Source of the DNA: Bacillaceae bacterium IKA-2
Lineage (GTDB): Bacteria; Bacillota; Bacilli; Bacillales; Anaerobacillaceae
Assembly (NCBI GenBank): GCA_031761875.1
Contig: CP134492.1
Coordinates: 1,860,001-1,924,000, forward strand
Reading direction: 5' to 3'
Length of the DNA: 64,000 nt
Shown: positions 1-8,487 of the stretch, in pieces
Position numbering within the stretch: position 1 is the first letter of the stretch
Layout of the letters: the number at the start of each line of letters is the position of its first letter
Position numbers and translations under genes: made by a program
The notes under the pieces: model-generated
What the model saw: only the letters and a program-made list of their open reading frames with translations
What the model was told of the DNA's origin: nothing
Database searches by the model: none

Positions 1-2
1 TT

Positions 3-944
3 GTGAAAGAGGCAAGTATAGAAGAGTGCCTAACAAAAATCAATCTTCAATTGGATTTTCAAAAACCTGGTGTTAAATGTATTTCAGGTAATTTCCGTTC
101 ACTAAGTCAAGTGGCACATTTTCATACACATCATTTAGTCAAAGGTAGACAAGAAATCAATATCTTTAAAAATGAGGATAGCTGGTCTGTTAACAATGGT
201 GTCATTTCCTATAACGCATCTGCTACTTATTTTCCTGGGATTTATTCATTAAAGTTTAATGGAGTGGAAATATTTCATCATCAGTATCCACTGATTGAGC
301 CAAAATCGTGGTGGAATCCATGGGGTGGAGGTTTACGTTATACGTTTGAAAACATAAGTGCGTATTCAATGTTAAAGGAAGAAACAACAATCGAAACGAT
401 AACTAAGCTTGATCAGCATGGACATAGTTGGACAGGACTTTGCCTTTCTACAACATTCACAGAACATGAGACGATGAAAGGAATCACTCTTCGTCAATAT
501 GCTTTAACTTTACCTGAGGTACCAGTTCTCGTCTTCTTTGGTGAAATTCATCAAAATTCGGGTAGAACATTCACAAAAGAATTATTAAAATTAGAAGCTT
601 TTTTTAAACCAGCTGAGCAATTATCGTCTTGTTATGTGGAACTGCCAACAGCCGGTAAATTTCATACTTATTATTCTGGTGTAGAAGAACATGTATTAAA
701 GGATACACCATTTGTAACTTTAGGATCTGACGAACGTAAAGACAAGGTAACGGTCATTCATTCTTGTACGAGAAAATCAGCCTCTGTCTATGTAAATAAA
801 GACATAATGCTTGTAGGTTCACAAGAAAAGTGGTCTGCTTCATCAGGAGATATGATGGTCACAAAGCCGACGATATTGCTTTGTGGTCAAGAAAATTTAT
901 CTCCCGTTAATCATCAACTATTTCAACGACTTTCATTTAAATAG
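3..944 (+). CDS. Unrecognised protein, probably 5'-truncated by the window edge
   Basis: The frame is open from base 3 (GTG) to a stop at 944, giving 313 residues, but no ribosome binding site can be seen because the window starts here, so this is probably the C-terminal part of a longer protein. It has no signal peptide or membrane segment. The sequence alternates short hydrophobic strands with many aromatic residues (for example EPKSWWNPWGGGLRY near residue 100), which looks like an all-beta sandwich of the mutarotase/carbohydrate-binding type; that is inference from pattern only. The next gene, an amidohydrolase, starts 9 bases after the stop, so the two are probably one operon and may act on the same substrate. 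I do not recognise the family. Confidence 0.6.
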   Translation: MKEASIEECLTKINLQLDFQKPGVKCISGNFRSLSQVAHFHTHHLVKGRQEINIFKNEDSWSVNNGVISYNASATYFPGIYSLKFNGVEIFHHQYPLIEPKSWWNPWGGGLRYTFENISAYSMLKEETTIETITKLDQHGHSWTGLCLSTTFTEHETMKGITLRQYALTLPEVPVLVFFGEIHQNSGRTFTKELLKLEAFFKPAEQLSSCYVELPTAGKFHTYYSGVEEHVLKDTPFVTLGSDERKDKVTVIHSCTRKSASVYVNKDIMLVGSQEKWSASSGDMMVTKPTILLCGQENLSPVNHQLFQRLSFK

Positions 945-953
945 GAGCTTACT

Positions 954-1832
954 ATGCAAATAATCGACGCACACATCCATTTTTCAAATATCGACAGTTT
1001 CAAGAAAACAGCAATGAATGTATCTCATGTTAATTACTCGAAAAAAGGTCTGCAAAAAGAGATGAAGGAAGGAAATATTAAATTAGCGATTGGAATGGGA
1101 GTTACCGAGACCTCTCAAATGGGCTTTCCTGATCATAATGTAACGTCTCCAATGGGACTTGATTTGGAGAAAGAACTACCTCAAAGAGTAGCTATATGCC
1201 CAGGTATTAACCCGTACCAATTAGGTCAAAAGGGGTTAGATGCTTTGGAAGGTGAGCTTAAAAAAATAGAAGTTGTCGGAATTAAAATTTACTTAGGCTA
1301 TTATCCTTACTATGCTTATGACCCTATTTATCAGCCGGTTTACGATTTGGCGGCGACTTACAAGGTCCCCGTTGTTTTTCATACCGGAGACACATACTCT
1401 GAACGAGGATTATTAAAATATGCTCATCCCCTTACCTTAGATGAAGTAGCCGTTTCACGTCGAGACGTCAATTTCATGATGGCACATTTAGGAGATCCAT
1501 GGGTCTTAACTGGGGCAGAAGTCGTTTATAAAAATGATAATATGTTTGCTGATTTATCAGGCTGGATTGTCGGGGGAAAAGAAGAATTGGATGCGAAATC
1601 AAAAGGGAATTTTCTCGATCACATTCGTCACGCTCTTACGTTTTGTGATCATTATGAAAAATTACTATTTGGCTCTGACTGGCCGCTAGCACCTATTAAA
1701 GATTACGCGAATTTTATTGGCGATTTGATTCCTTCTAAACATCTTGAAAATGTATTTTATCAAAATGCCATTCGAATGTTCCCGAAAATAGAAAAAATAT
1801 TAAAGGGCAAATTACCCAATCAACGGGTTTAA
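954..1832 (+). CDS. Amidohydrolase family 2 (TIM-barrel metal-dependent hydrolase)
   Basis: This 292-residue cytoplasmic protein has the signature of the Amidohydro_2 family (PF04909): DAHIHF at residues 5-10 supplies the first metal-binding HxH pair, followed by a GIKIYLG strand, VVFHTGD with the third histidine, MMAHLGDP with the fourth, and LLFGSDWPL with the catalytic aspartate near the C-terminus. Members hydrolyse or decarboxylate small cyclic or carboxylated substrates; the exact substrate cannot be read from the sequence. The ATG at 954 is preceded by AGGAG, 8 bases upstream. It is the last gene of its unit and is followed by a strong terminator in the repeat that starts at 1951. Confidence 0.85.
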   Translation: MQIIDAHIHFSNIDSFKKTAMNVSHVNYSKKGLQKEMKEGNIKLAIGMGVTETSQMGFPDHNVTSPMGLDLEKELPQRVAICPGINPYQLGQKGLDALEGELKKIEVVGIKIYLGYYPYYAYDPIYQPVYDLAATYKVPVVFHTGDTYSERGLLKYAHPLTLDEVAVSRRDVNFMMAHLGDPWVLTGAEVVYKNDNMFADLSGWIVGGKEELDAKSKGNFLDHIRHALTFCDHYEKLLFGSDWPLAPIKDYANFIGDLIPSKHLENVFYQNAIRMFPKIEKILKGKLPNQRV

Positions 1833-1950
1833 ACTAAAATAGTCGAGAGCTTCGTTGACGTGGTCGATGTCATTGATATTTTTCTCGCTACAATATTATC
1901 GATGATAAAGGATCTGAGGCAGCGTTTGAGAAAAGGGGAATTTAAGTGTA

Positions 1951-2079
1951 GAAAAAAAGGCCTGAACAATGGTGTTCAGGCCTTTTAAAATGCTATTATA
2001 ATGACAGTTCTCCTACATTTTTGAGTGTGGAACCAATCTCTGTTTTAGTTGATTCTTCGATACTTCCTGAACAGACTCT
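1951..2079. repeat. Direct repeat, copy A (terminator plus 3' end of a dead gene)
   Basis: This 129-bp stretch recurs almost unchanged at 13456-13582 in the same orientation, with about four differences. It contains a terminator hairpin (1955-1986) and, on the minus strand, the last codons of a protein ending SGSIEESTKTEIGSTLKNVG and a stop near 1996. In this copy homology stops at 2079, after CAGACTCT, whereas in copy B the remnant gene continues. The two copies bracket the group II intron and the sucrose locus. Confidence 0.8.
1955..1986 (+). terminator. Intrinsic terminator after the amidohydrolase
   Basis: A 14-bp perfect stem (AAAAGGCCTGAACA) closes a 4-base loop and is flanked by A and T runs on its two sides, so it can work in both directions. 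It would end the amidohydrolase transcript. Confidence 0.8.
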
Positions 2080-2094
2080 ATAACGCTTAATTAA

Positions 2095-2319
2095 ATACGT
2101 GTTAAGTGGGATGATGATGCATTAGTTGTTGTCAATAGGGTTATCGTTAGTGATAACTCTATGACATTGAATGATGGCGATCAACTTGAATTACTAATCC
2201 CGCTGTCGAGTGGTTAAAGAAGTTAAGATCCTGCTTTTGATCCTGAAAAGCTAGGTATTAAAAATGCTGAATATTGGACGAATGAATATATGAAAGATAA
2301 TCAAAAAAAATCGAGCTAA
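2095..2319 (+). pseudogene. Remnants of a MoaD/ThiS-like sulfur-carrier gene and of an unknown gene end
   Basis: From 2095 to a stop at 2215-2217 the plus strand reads as the C-terminal 40 residues of a MoaD/ThiS-type beta-grasp protein: VVVVN-like strand (ALVVVNRVIVSDNS), then LNDGDQLELLIPLSSG. Functional members end in Gly-Gly; here the last residues are Ser-Gly. An in-frame stop at 2092 removes the N-terminal half. Immediately after, 2227-2319 reads as 30 residues of another C-terminus (DPAFDPEKLGIKNAEYW and onward) that I cannot place. Both look like leftovers of a deleted operon; such sulfur carriers accompany molybdenum or tungsten cofactor enzymes, but that link is inference. Confidence 0.5.
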
Positions 2320-2331
2320 ATAGGTTTTAAG

Positions 2332-2366
2332 AAAACGCTCGGATTATCAATCCCAGCGTTTTTTTA
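2332..2366 (+). terminator. Intrinsic terminator used as group IIC intron target
   Basis: AAAACGCT-C-GGATT / AATCC-C-AGCGTTTT forms a long stem with one C-C mismatch and a 3-base loop, followed by a T run. The group IIC intron begins at 2367, immediately after the T run, as expected for this class, which recognises terminator hairpins. Confidence 0.8.
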
Positions 2367-4252
2367 GTGCGCCCAGCATGGGTGCAATCTCTAGGGTGAA
2401 AGTCCCGAACTGTGAAGGCAGAAGTAACAGTTAGCTTAACGCAAGGGTGTTCACGGTGACGTGAAATCTGAAGGAAGCGGGCGGCAAACTTCCGGTCTGA
2501 GGAACACGAACTTCATATAAGGCTAGGTATCACTGGGTGAGTTTGCTGAACAAAACAAAGCCCTTTCTGTCGAAGGTGACACAGAGTAAATGGAGCAGAT
2601 AGATGGAAGGAAAGATTGCATTCGTACCTGGGGAGATCTGATTGATAAGCCGAGTGATCTTGGCAACCTATTTAGTGATAAATAGCTGAACAGTCAGAAG
2701 TCAGCAGACGTCATAGTACTTCATTATCTTGAAATAATGAGGGAAGGACTGAACAATTAAGAAGAATGAGAGCTAGGCGTGCAGTTCTGCGTTGAAGCAG
2801 ACAATCCTAACGGACTTACTTGAAGAAGGAAATGGTGAATACATGGGGGACTTCAAGAGGGTGGAGCAGGAACTGAAACAAACAGACAAACTCATTCACG
2901 TGGAAAGGAAATGTCAAAATGTTAATGAAGCGAATTCTGTCACGAGAAAATCTTTTACTTGCTTTAAAGCGAGTTGAGAGCAATAAAGGAAGCTATGGCA
3001 TAGATGGAATGTCCGCAAAATCCCTGCGAAGATACCTCTATGAAAATTGGGAAACCCTTTGTTCTTCATTAAAAGAGGGAACCTATCAACCGCTACCCGT
3101 ACGACGAGTCGAAATCCCGAAACCGAACGGCGGAGTAAGGCTATTAGGCATCCCTACCGTAACAGACCGTTTCATTCAACAAGCAATCACTCAAATCTTA
3201 GTTCCAATCTTTGATCCAACCTTCTCAGAGCATAGTTACGGCTTCCGTCCAAAGAGACGTGGGCATGACGCGGTGAGAAAAGCAAAGGGATACCTCGAAG
3301 AGGGAAATAGATGGGTGATTGATATAGACTTAGAGAAATTCTTTGACAAAGTCAATCATGACAAGCTAATGGGGATATTAGTAAAACAAATAGACGATAG
3401 AATTCTACTGAAGTTAATCCGAAAATACCTACAAGCTGGAGTTATGATCAATGGTGTCGTCCACGAAACTGAAGAAGGAGCGCCTCAAGGTGGGCCATTA
3501 AGTCCACTTTTATCAAATGTCGTTCTAAATGAACTTGACATTGAGTTAGAAAAGAGAGGCCATAAGTTTGTTCGTTATGCCGATGACTGTAATATCTACG
3601 TGAAAACGAAGAAGGCGGGAAATCGAGTGATGAGCTCAGTGACGGGCTTCATCGAAACAAAGCTAAAGTTAAAAGTAAATAAGGATAAATCAGCAGTAGA
3701 TCGACCATGGAAGCGTAAGTTTCTGGGATTTAGTTTTACGATTAATAAAGCCCCAAAGATCCGCATAGCCAAAGAGAGTATTAAAAGGTTGAAAGCCAAA
3801 TTAAGAGGAATAACCTCACGATCTAAAGCAATTCCTATGGATCAAAGGATTAGGCAATTAAATCAATACTTAACAGGATGGTGTGGATACTATGCATTAG
3901 CTGATACACCTAGTAAATTCAAAGAATTTGATGAATGGATTAGAAGAAGACTTCGTATGTGTCAATGGAAACAATGGAAACTACCAAAAACAAAGGTGAG
4001 AAAACTTATTGGATTGGGTGTTCCAAAACAGAAGGCATATGAATGGGGAAATTCTCGTAAGAAATACTGGAGAATTTCTAATAGTCCAATCCTAAACAAA
4101 ACCCTCACTAACGCTTATTGGGCGCAACGAGGGTTGAAAAGTCTATATCAACGATATGAATATCTACGTCATACTTAATTGAACCGCCGTATACCGAACG
4201 GTACGTACGGTGGTGTGAGAGGTCGGGGGTTAATCACCCCCTCCTACTCGAT
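2367..4252 (+). mobile_element. Group IIC intron, complete
   Basis: The element starts with the group II consensus GTGCG at 2367 and ends with the domain V/VI region at about 4180-4252, finishing CTACTCGAT. Domain V carries the CGC catalytic triad context (GAACCGCCGTATACCGAACG), which is the group IIC form; other classes use AGC. Long stretches of domain I (for example GGTGAAAGTCCCGAACTGTG and GGAACACGAACTTCATATAA) match what I remember of the structurally solved Oceanobacillus iheyensis group IIC intron. It encodes a maturase without an endonuclease domain. The insertion site directly behind a terminator fits the known preference of this class. Both ends look intact, so it may be active. Confidence 0.92.
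2919..4178 (+). CDS. ltrA: Group II intron reverse transcriptase/maturase
   Basis: This 419-residue intron-encoded protein has the RT fingers-palm blocks in order (GIDGMSAKSLR, IPKPNGGVRLLGIPTVTDR, HSYGFRPKRRGHDAV, WVIDIDLEKFFDKVNHDKL, GAPQGGPLSPLLSNVVLNEL, and the catalytic FVRYADD), then KFLGF and a maturase X domain ending around residue 400. There is no HNH endonuclease domain, as usual in group IIC. It lies in domain IV of the intron. The start at 2919 follows GGAAAGG with suitable spacing; a second ATG two codons on is equally possible. The protein splices the intron RNA and copies it into new sites. No frameshift or missing catalytic residue is seen. Confidence 0.95.
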   Translation: MLMKRILSRENLLLALKRVESNKGSYGIDGMSAKSLRRYLYENWETLCSSLKEGTYQPLPVRRVEIPKPNGGVRLLGIPTVTDRFIQQAITQILVPIFDPTFSEHSYGFRPKRRGHDAVRKAKGYLEEGNRWVIDIDLEKFFDKVNHDKLMGILVKQIDDRILLKLIRKYLQAGVMINGVVHETEEGAPQGGPLSPLLSNVVLNELDIELEKRGHKFVRYADDCNIYVKTKKAGNRVMSSVTGFIETKLKLKVNKDKSAVDRPWKRKFLGFSFTINKAPKIRIAKESIKRLKAKLRGITSRSKAIPMDQRIRQLNQYLTGWCGYYALADTPSKFKEFDEWIRRRLRMCQWKQWKLPKTKVRKLIGLGVPKQKAYEWGNSRKKYWRISNSPILNKTLTNAYWAQRGLKSLYQRYEYLRHT

Positions 4253-4630
4253 TGTTGTTATCTTTTATTTTTTAAAGTGACAAATCACCTATTTAATTTA
4301 GCGGTTTCTTGAAACTGTGGCGACGTTAATATACGCTCAAGTTTATTGTTTTTAGCTTATCTATGGGAGATCATCTACCTTGAGGCAAATATTGACGCTG
4401 CAAATAGGGTCTTTCCAAAAAAAAGATCAGTTTGCATCATACTTCGTTGAAAGAACCCACGGGTAGCTTACTTACCCGCAGAACACCTTATCGCCTTGTC
4501 TGACACAAAATATCCTCATCATCTTTGATCTATTATGTTTTTTTGGAATACCTAAGGAAGATTTCATTAGTGATTTCTTCATTTTTAAACTTACGAAGTT
4601 TTAAACAAAAATCGATATTTTCATTTACGT
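4253..4630. other. Gene-free stretch with a possible structured remnant
   Basis: No coding region was found. On the minus strand, 4425-4510 contains a small hairpin (CGGGTA / TACCCG around AGTAAGC), then GGGTTCTTTCAACGAAG and a T8 run, which looks like the 3' part of a structured RNA or an old terminator. I could not assign it to a known RNA family. Confidence 0.35.
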
Positions 4631-5620
4631 TCAGGTCGTTTGACCTTTTATTAACTCAACATCAACAATTGTATTGTTAATCGTATCCTTATCTTTGCTT
4701 TCTATCATATTGATGATTGTCGAACTCAAAACTTTCCCTAACCGTTTGGTAGGTTGTGAAATGGTTGTGAGTTTTGGTGTTTGCAGCATTCTTGTGAAGC
4801 TATGGTAATCATAACCGACTATTTTTAGTTGTTCAGGGACTTTAATAGCTTGTTTTGTTGCGTGGAGATAGAGGGCATAGGCAACAATATCATTACTGCA
4901 AAAAACACCATCAAAGCCTGGCAGAATTTCTGCCACATCCTCTGTGATAAATTCTTGGAAATATTCAAATGTTAAATTATCATGAGAGCCTTCGATAATT
5001 TCAAAAGGAATTTCGTGCTTCATACAAGTGAGTTTAAAGGCATCAGTACGCCTGTTTGGAAGTAAGTCAAGTTTTAAAGGTCCTGAAATATGGAGAAGAC
5101 GCTTACAGCCTGATTGAATCAAATGTTCAGTTGCTATTTCTCCACCTCTGAAGTTATCTGAGCCTACATAAGGGAAGTTATTAGAAATAATTCGATCAAA
5201 GGTTACGATCGGAAAATTTACTTTTTTATATTCTTCTACATCTAACGTGTGACTACACATAATGATACCGTCTACTCTATTCTCTCTTAACATACTAATA
5301 TAATTTGCTTCTTTTTCAGCTTGATCTAGTGAGTTACAAATAAGAATTTTATAGTTTTGTTCATTTGCAAAAATCTCTACATGTTTAATTAATTCAGAGA
5401 AAAAAGGATGATTTGAATCTGGAACAATCATTCCTAATATATATGACTGGCTTTTCTGAAGCGATCTCGCGATTTGATTTGGTGAGTAATTCATCTCTTC
5501 GATAGCATCCTCAACCTTTTTTCGCGTTCCTTTCCCAATATATCCACGATTGTTTAATACCCGTGAAACAGTTGTTATAGAAACTCCCGCGCGAACTGCA
5601 ACATCTTTTATATTAGTCAC
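4631..5620 (-). CDS. scrR: LacI-family transcriptional regulator of the sucrose locus
   Basis: The 329-residue protein begins with a LacI helix-turn-helix (IKDVAVRAGVSITTVSRVLN, residues 4-23), a hinge-like helix (YSPNQIARSLQKSQS) and a periplasmic-binding-protein-like effector domain (ILGMIVPDSNHPFF to the C-terminus). The start is a GTG behind AGGAGG. It is divergently transcribed from the sucrose uptake and breakdown genes, so it most likely represses them and is released by a sugar signal. Palindromes of the LacI operator type occur in the shared intergenic region, including a perfect GAAAACGTTTTC at 5838. The symbol is assigned from context; it could equally be called msmR or sacR. Confidence 0.85.
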   Translation of the reverse strand: MTNIKDVAVRAGVSITTVSRVLNNRGYIGKGTRKKVEDAIEEMNYSPNQIARSLQKSQSYILGMIVPDSNHPFFSELIKHVEIFANEQNYKILICNSLDQAEKEANYISMLRENRVDGIIMCSHTLDVEEYKKVNFPIVTFDRIISNNFPYVGSDNFRGGEIATEHLIQSGCKRLLHISGPLKLDLLPNRRTDAFKLTCMKHEIPFEIIEGSHDNLTFEYFQEFITEDVAEILPGFDGVFCSNDIVAYALYLHATKQAIKVPEQLKIVGYDYHSFTRMLQTPKLTTISQPTKRLGKVLSSTIINMIESKDKDTINNTIVDVELIKGQTT

Positions 5621-5837
5621 TATTGTGGCCTCCTTTCTGTATTTTAAAATTATTTAATTCGATGAAAACAGCTATATTAAAAGAAGGAAGATTAAGAAAA
5701 TTTATAAACAGATATATTTTTTCTCCGAAATGAAAATGCTACCTGTAGAGGTAATTCAAAAAGGTCGACTTTTTCCTTTTGAGCAACTCGCTAATCTATC
5801 TATTCCAAATAAATTATAACTGTATCACAAAAAAAAG

Positions 5838-5849
5838 GAAAACGTTTTC
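5838..5849. promoter_or_regulatory. LacI-type operator
   Basis: GAAAACGTTTTC is a perfect 12-bp palindrome with the central CG typical of LacI-family operators. It lies between the divergent regulator and the sucrose operon and is the best candidate for the regulator site controlling either promoter. Confidence 0.65.
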
Positions 5850-6036
5850 AGAACACTAAATATATCATAGCATTAATATGGTAACCTTTCCACATGTTTT
5901 ACATTCAAAATAAGTCGATAAATCAATAAAATATCGTAATTATCTAGAATTTACAAGTTATTATCCAAGGTAATAACCTTTATTTATCGTTATATACAAA
6001 ATAAAATGAATAGTGAAAAAATTAAATTTAAATTTT

Positions 6037-6078
6037 ATGAAAACGATTGACATAATTGATCACGAATAGTAATATAAT
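6037..6078 (+). promoter_or_regulatory. Sucrose operon promoter with overlapping cre-like site
   Basis: TTGACA at 6047-6052 and TAATAT at 6070-6075 are separated by 17 bp, a good sigma-A promoter. ATGAAAACGATTGAC, which overlaps the -35 box, matches the CcpA cre consensus at 13 of 15 positions and is also LacI-operator-like, so binding there would block RNA polymerase. Confidence 0.65.
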
Positions 6079-6096
6079 CGTTGTAAGCACTTTCAA

Positions 6097-6108
6097 TAAC
6101 GTTTTCTA
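6097..6108. promoter_or_regulatory. Second operator half-site before the sugar-binding protein gene
   Basis: ATAACGTTTTCT repeats the right half of the 5838 palindrome downstream of the predicted transcription start, where a bound repressor would act as a roadblock. It is followed by the ribosome binding site AGAGGAGGT at 6114-6122. Confidence 0.45.
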
Positions 6109-6130
6109 AAAAAAGAGGAGGTTTCAATTT

Positions 6131-7426
6131 ATGAAGAAATTTTTATCATTTTTAATGTTTGTTGCACTGTTGGCTCTTGCAGCTTGTGGAGGTAACGATG
6201 ATCCAGCACCAACCCAAGGCAATGACGACTCAGAAACAGAAATTTCAATTTTACTTTCTAAGCCAGAGATTGCAAAAGAGTTTGAAGTGGCGGTTAACGA
6301 GTTTGGAAAAGAGAATAACGTTAAAGTAACAATCATTCCGTTAGCAGGTTCAAACCTGTTTGAAAGAATGACATCGCTTTACTCGTCTGGGAATGCCCCG
6401 ACGATTAGTATGATTTCAGCAGAATTTGAGACATTTAAAGATAGATTTTTAGATTTATCAAATGAGCCATGGATGGATAATGTCCAGGCGGGTATGACAG
6501 ACTTTGTAACTGTTGAAGATCAAGTACTGGGTATGCCGCTAACAGTAGAAGCGTTCGGCTACATCTATAATAAGGAAGTTTTAGATGCAGCAGTAGGTGG
6601 AGAATTTGACCCAACTGCAGTAAAAACACATGATGATTTTAGAAGCTTACTTGAAAAAATAGCTGCATTAGAAGGTGTTGATGCCATTCACGTGTCTCCA
6701 ATGGATTGGTCATTAGGAGCTCATTTATCAAATCCATTCTTTGCTGCACAATCAAGTGATCGTGATGAGCGTCACCAATTTATGCAAGATATGATTGATG
6801 GTAATGTTTCTTTAGAAGATAACGAAGTATTTAATGATTGGGTGACTACGCTTGATTTAATGAAGGAATTTAATTCTTCTAAAAACTCACCTTTATCTCC
6901 ACAATATGATGATGGTGCCCTAGCTTTAGCAAGTGGAAATGTAGGTTTATGGTTTATGGGTAACTGGGCTTATCCACAGTTAAAAGAAATCGATCCTGAA
7001 GGTAATTATGGATTTTTACCAGTTCCAATTAGCAATGACGCGGCTGATTTTGGAAACACTCAAATTTCAGTTGGTGTTCCATCTTATTTAGTTGTTGATA
7101 AATCTCAAAATTCAGAGGAACAACAAGAAGCAGCGAAAAAGTTCTTAAACTGGTTAGTATCAACTGAAGCAGGTCAAGAACATTACGTAACAGGTCTTAA
7201 CCTTATCCCAGTATTTGATGGCTTCTCTATTAAGCCGGAAGATTCATTATCTTTATCCATTCTTGATTACATGAGCGGTGACGATACACTGGAGTGGATG
7301 AACTCATATTATCCTGCTGACGGTTTTGCAGCAATGGGGTCTTCTATGCAAAAGTATATTTCTGATAACAGTGATAAAGCTGAATTTACTAAAGAATTTG
7401 AAGACTATTGGAAAAGTGTTAAATAA
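6131..7426 (+). CDS. ABC sugar transporter substrate-binding lipoprotein (sucrose)
   Basis: This 431-residue protein starts with a lipoprotein signal peptide (MKKFLSFLMFVALLALAACG) whose lipobox LAAC puts the lipid-modified cysteine at residue 19. The rest is an extracellular solute-binding protein family 1 fold: EFEVAVNEFGKENNVKVTII, later GNAPTISMISAEFETF, and LALASGNVGLWFMGNWAYPQL. It would sit on the outer membrane face and hand sugar to the two permeases that follow. Sucrose is inferred from the downstream sucrose phosphorylase and sucrase. The strong SD AGAGGAGGT supports the ATG at 6131. Confidence 0.88.
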   Translation: MKKFLSFLMFVALLALAACGGNDDPAPTQGNDDSETEISILLSKPEIAKEFEVAVNEFGKENNVKVTIIPLAGSNLFERMTSLYSSGNAPTISMISAEFETFKDRFLDLSNEPWMDNVQAGMTDFVTVEDQVLGMPLTVEAFGYIYNKEVLDAAVGGEFDPTAVKTHDDFRSLLEKIAALEGVDAIHVSPMDWSLGAHLSNPFFAAQSSDRDERHQFMQDMIDGNVSLEDNEVFNDWVTTLDLMKEFNSSKNSPLSPQYDDGALALASGNVGLWFMGNWAYPQLKEIDPEGNYGFLPVPISNDAADFGNTQISVGVPSYLVVDKSQNSEEQQEAAKKFLNWLVSTEAGQEHYVTGLNLIPVFDGFSIKPEDSLSLSILDYMSGDDTLEWMNSYYPADGFAAMGSSMQKYISDNSDKAEFTKEFEDYWKSVK

Positions 7427-7435
7427 CAACCAAAT

Positions 7436-7467
7436 GGGAGGGCTAATCATTTGCTTTGCCCTCCTTT
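7436..7467 (+). terminator. Intercistronic hairpin (attenuator) after the binding-protein gene
   Basis: GGAGGGC pairs with GCCCTCC across a 14-base loop, followed by a short T-rich stretch. In binding-protein operons such hairpins commonly stabilise the upstream message and reduce read-through into the permease genes, which would give the usual excess of binding protein. Confidence 0.55.
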
Positions 7468-7599
7468 ATTAATAACATTTATGTTGTTGCTATTGCTTGT
7501 CGCAAAGCAACTGAAGTGAAATCAATGGATGTTTTGCGATGAGCAATGCTTATGCTTATTGTTATCAGCATAAATAATCTGAATTAGGGGGTAATTCAA

Positions 7600-8487
7600 A
7601 TGTATAATGAGAAAAAATTAATAGATAAACTGAAGGTTGTATTTTCATTTGCTTTCATACCTCTGTTGGCTTTTCTGGTAGTTATTATTCTTCCATTAAT
7701 GCTTGGAGTGGTGATGACTTTTACTACTTGGACGGGATTTTCAGGTTCACTTTTAGAGTTTAAGGGATTTGAAAATTACGTAATTGCCTTTACGGATCAA
7801 GGGTTTTGGGATTCGATGAAGATCACGTTTTTATATGTCCTATATACGCTAGTTTTGACAAATGTCATTGCATTTGGTTTAGCTCTGCTTGTAACGAGTG
7901 GAATGAAAGGCCAAAACTTCTTTCGAATGGGATTTTTCACTCCAAATTTAATTGGGGGAATAATCTTAGGTTTTATTTGGCAGTTTATCTTTGCAAGGGT
8001 ATTTGTTTATTTAGGTGAATCGATGGGCTTAACGATTTTTTCATCTTCGTGGCTAGCTGAGCCAGACAAAGCGTTTTGGACGATTGTTATTGTTGGGGTT
8101 TGGCAAAGTTCAGGTTATATGATGTTAATTTACATTGCAGGTTTAATGGGTATTAATAAATCGTTGTTGGAAGCAGCTGAATTAGATGGAGCAAATGCAT
8201 GGCAACAAATGCTGAAAATAAAAATTCCATTGATGATACCTGCATTTACAATTAGCTTGTTCTTGACATTACAACGTAGTTTCTTAGTTTATGATGTGAA
8301 CTTATCATTGACAAATGGTGGACCATTTAGATCGACAGAGTTAATTGCGATGCATGTATATAATGATGCCTTTTTATATCAAAATTTCGGCTCTGGACAG
8401 GCAAAAGCATTTATTCTCTTTATCATTGTTGCAACAATAGCGATCACTCAAGTTAGAATCATGAAGAAAATGGAGGTGGAATCATAA
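7600..8487 (+). CDS. ABC sugar transporter permease, MalF/UgpA type
   Basis: The 295-residue protein has six predicted membrane helices and the EAA loop contacting the ATPase (EAAELDGANAWQQMLKIKIP, about residues 190-209). It is a member of the BPD_transp_1 family (PF00528) of the carbohydrate uptake group CUT1. GGGGG lies 7 bases before the ATG. Its stop overlaps the ATG of the second permease (TAATGA-type overlap at 8485-8487), so the two subunits are translationally coupled. It forms the membrane channel for the sugar delivered by the lipoprotein encoded upstream. Confidence 0.9.
   Translation: MYNEKKLIDKLKVVFSFAFIPLLAFLVVIILPLMLGVVMTFTTWTGFSGSLLEFKGFENYVIAFTDQGFWDSMKITFLYVLYTLVLTNVIAFGLALLVTSGMKGQNFFRMGFFTPNLIGGIILGFIWQFIFARVFVYLGESMGLTIFSSSWLAEPDKAFWTIVIVGVWQSSGYMMLIYIAGLMGINKSLLEAAELDGANAWQQMLKIKIPLMIPAFTISLFLTLQRSFLVYDVNLSLTNGGPFRSTELIAMHVYNDAFLYQNFGSGQAKAFILFIIVATIAITQVRIMKKMEVES

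Noticed and set aside
2792-2977. A 61-codon frame inside the intron before the maturase
   Set aside because: It lies in intron RNA domain sequence and overlaps the maturase start in another frame; chance frame.
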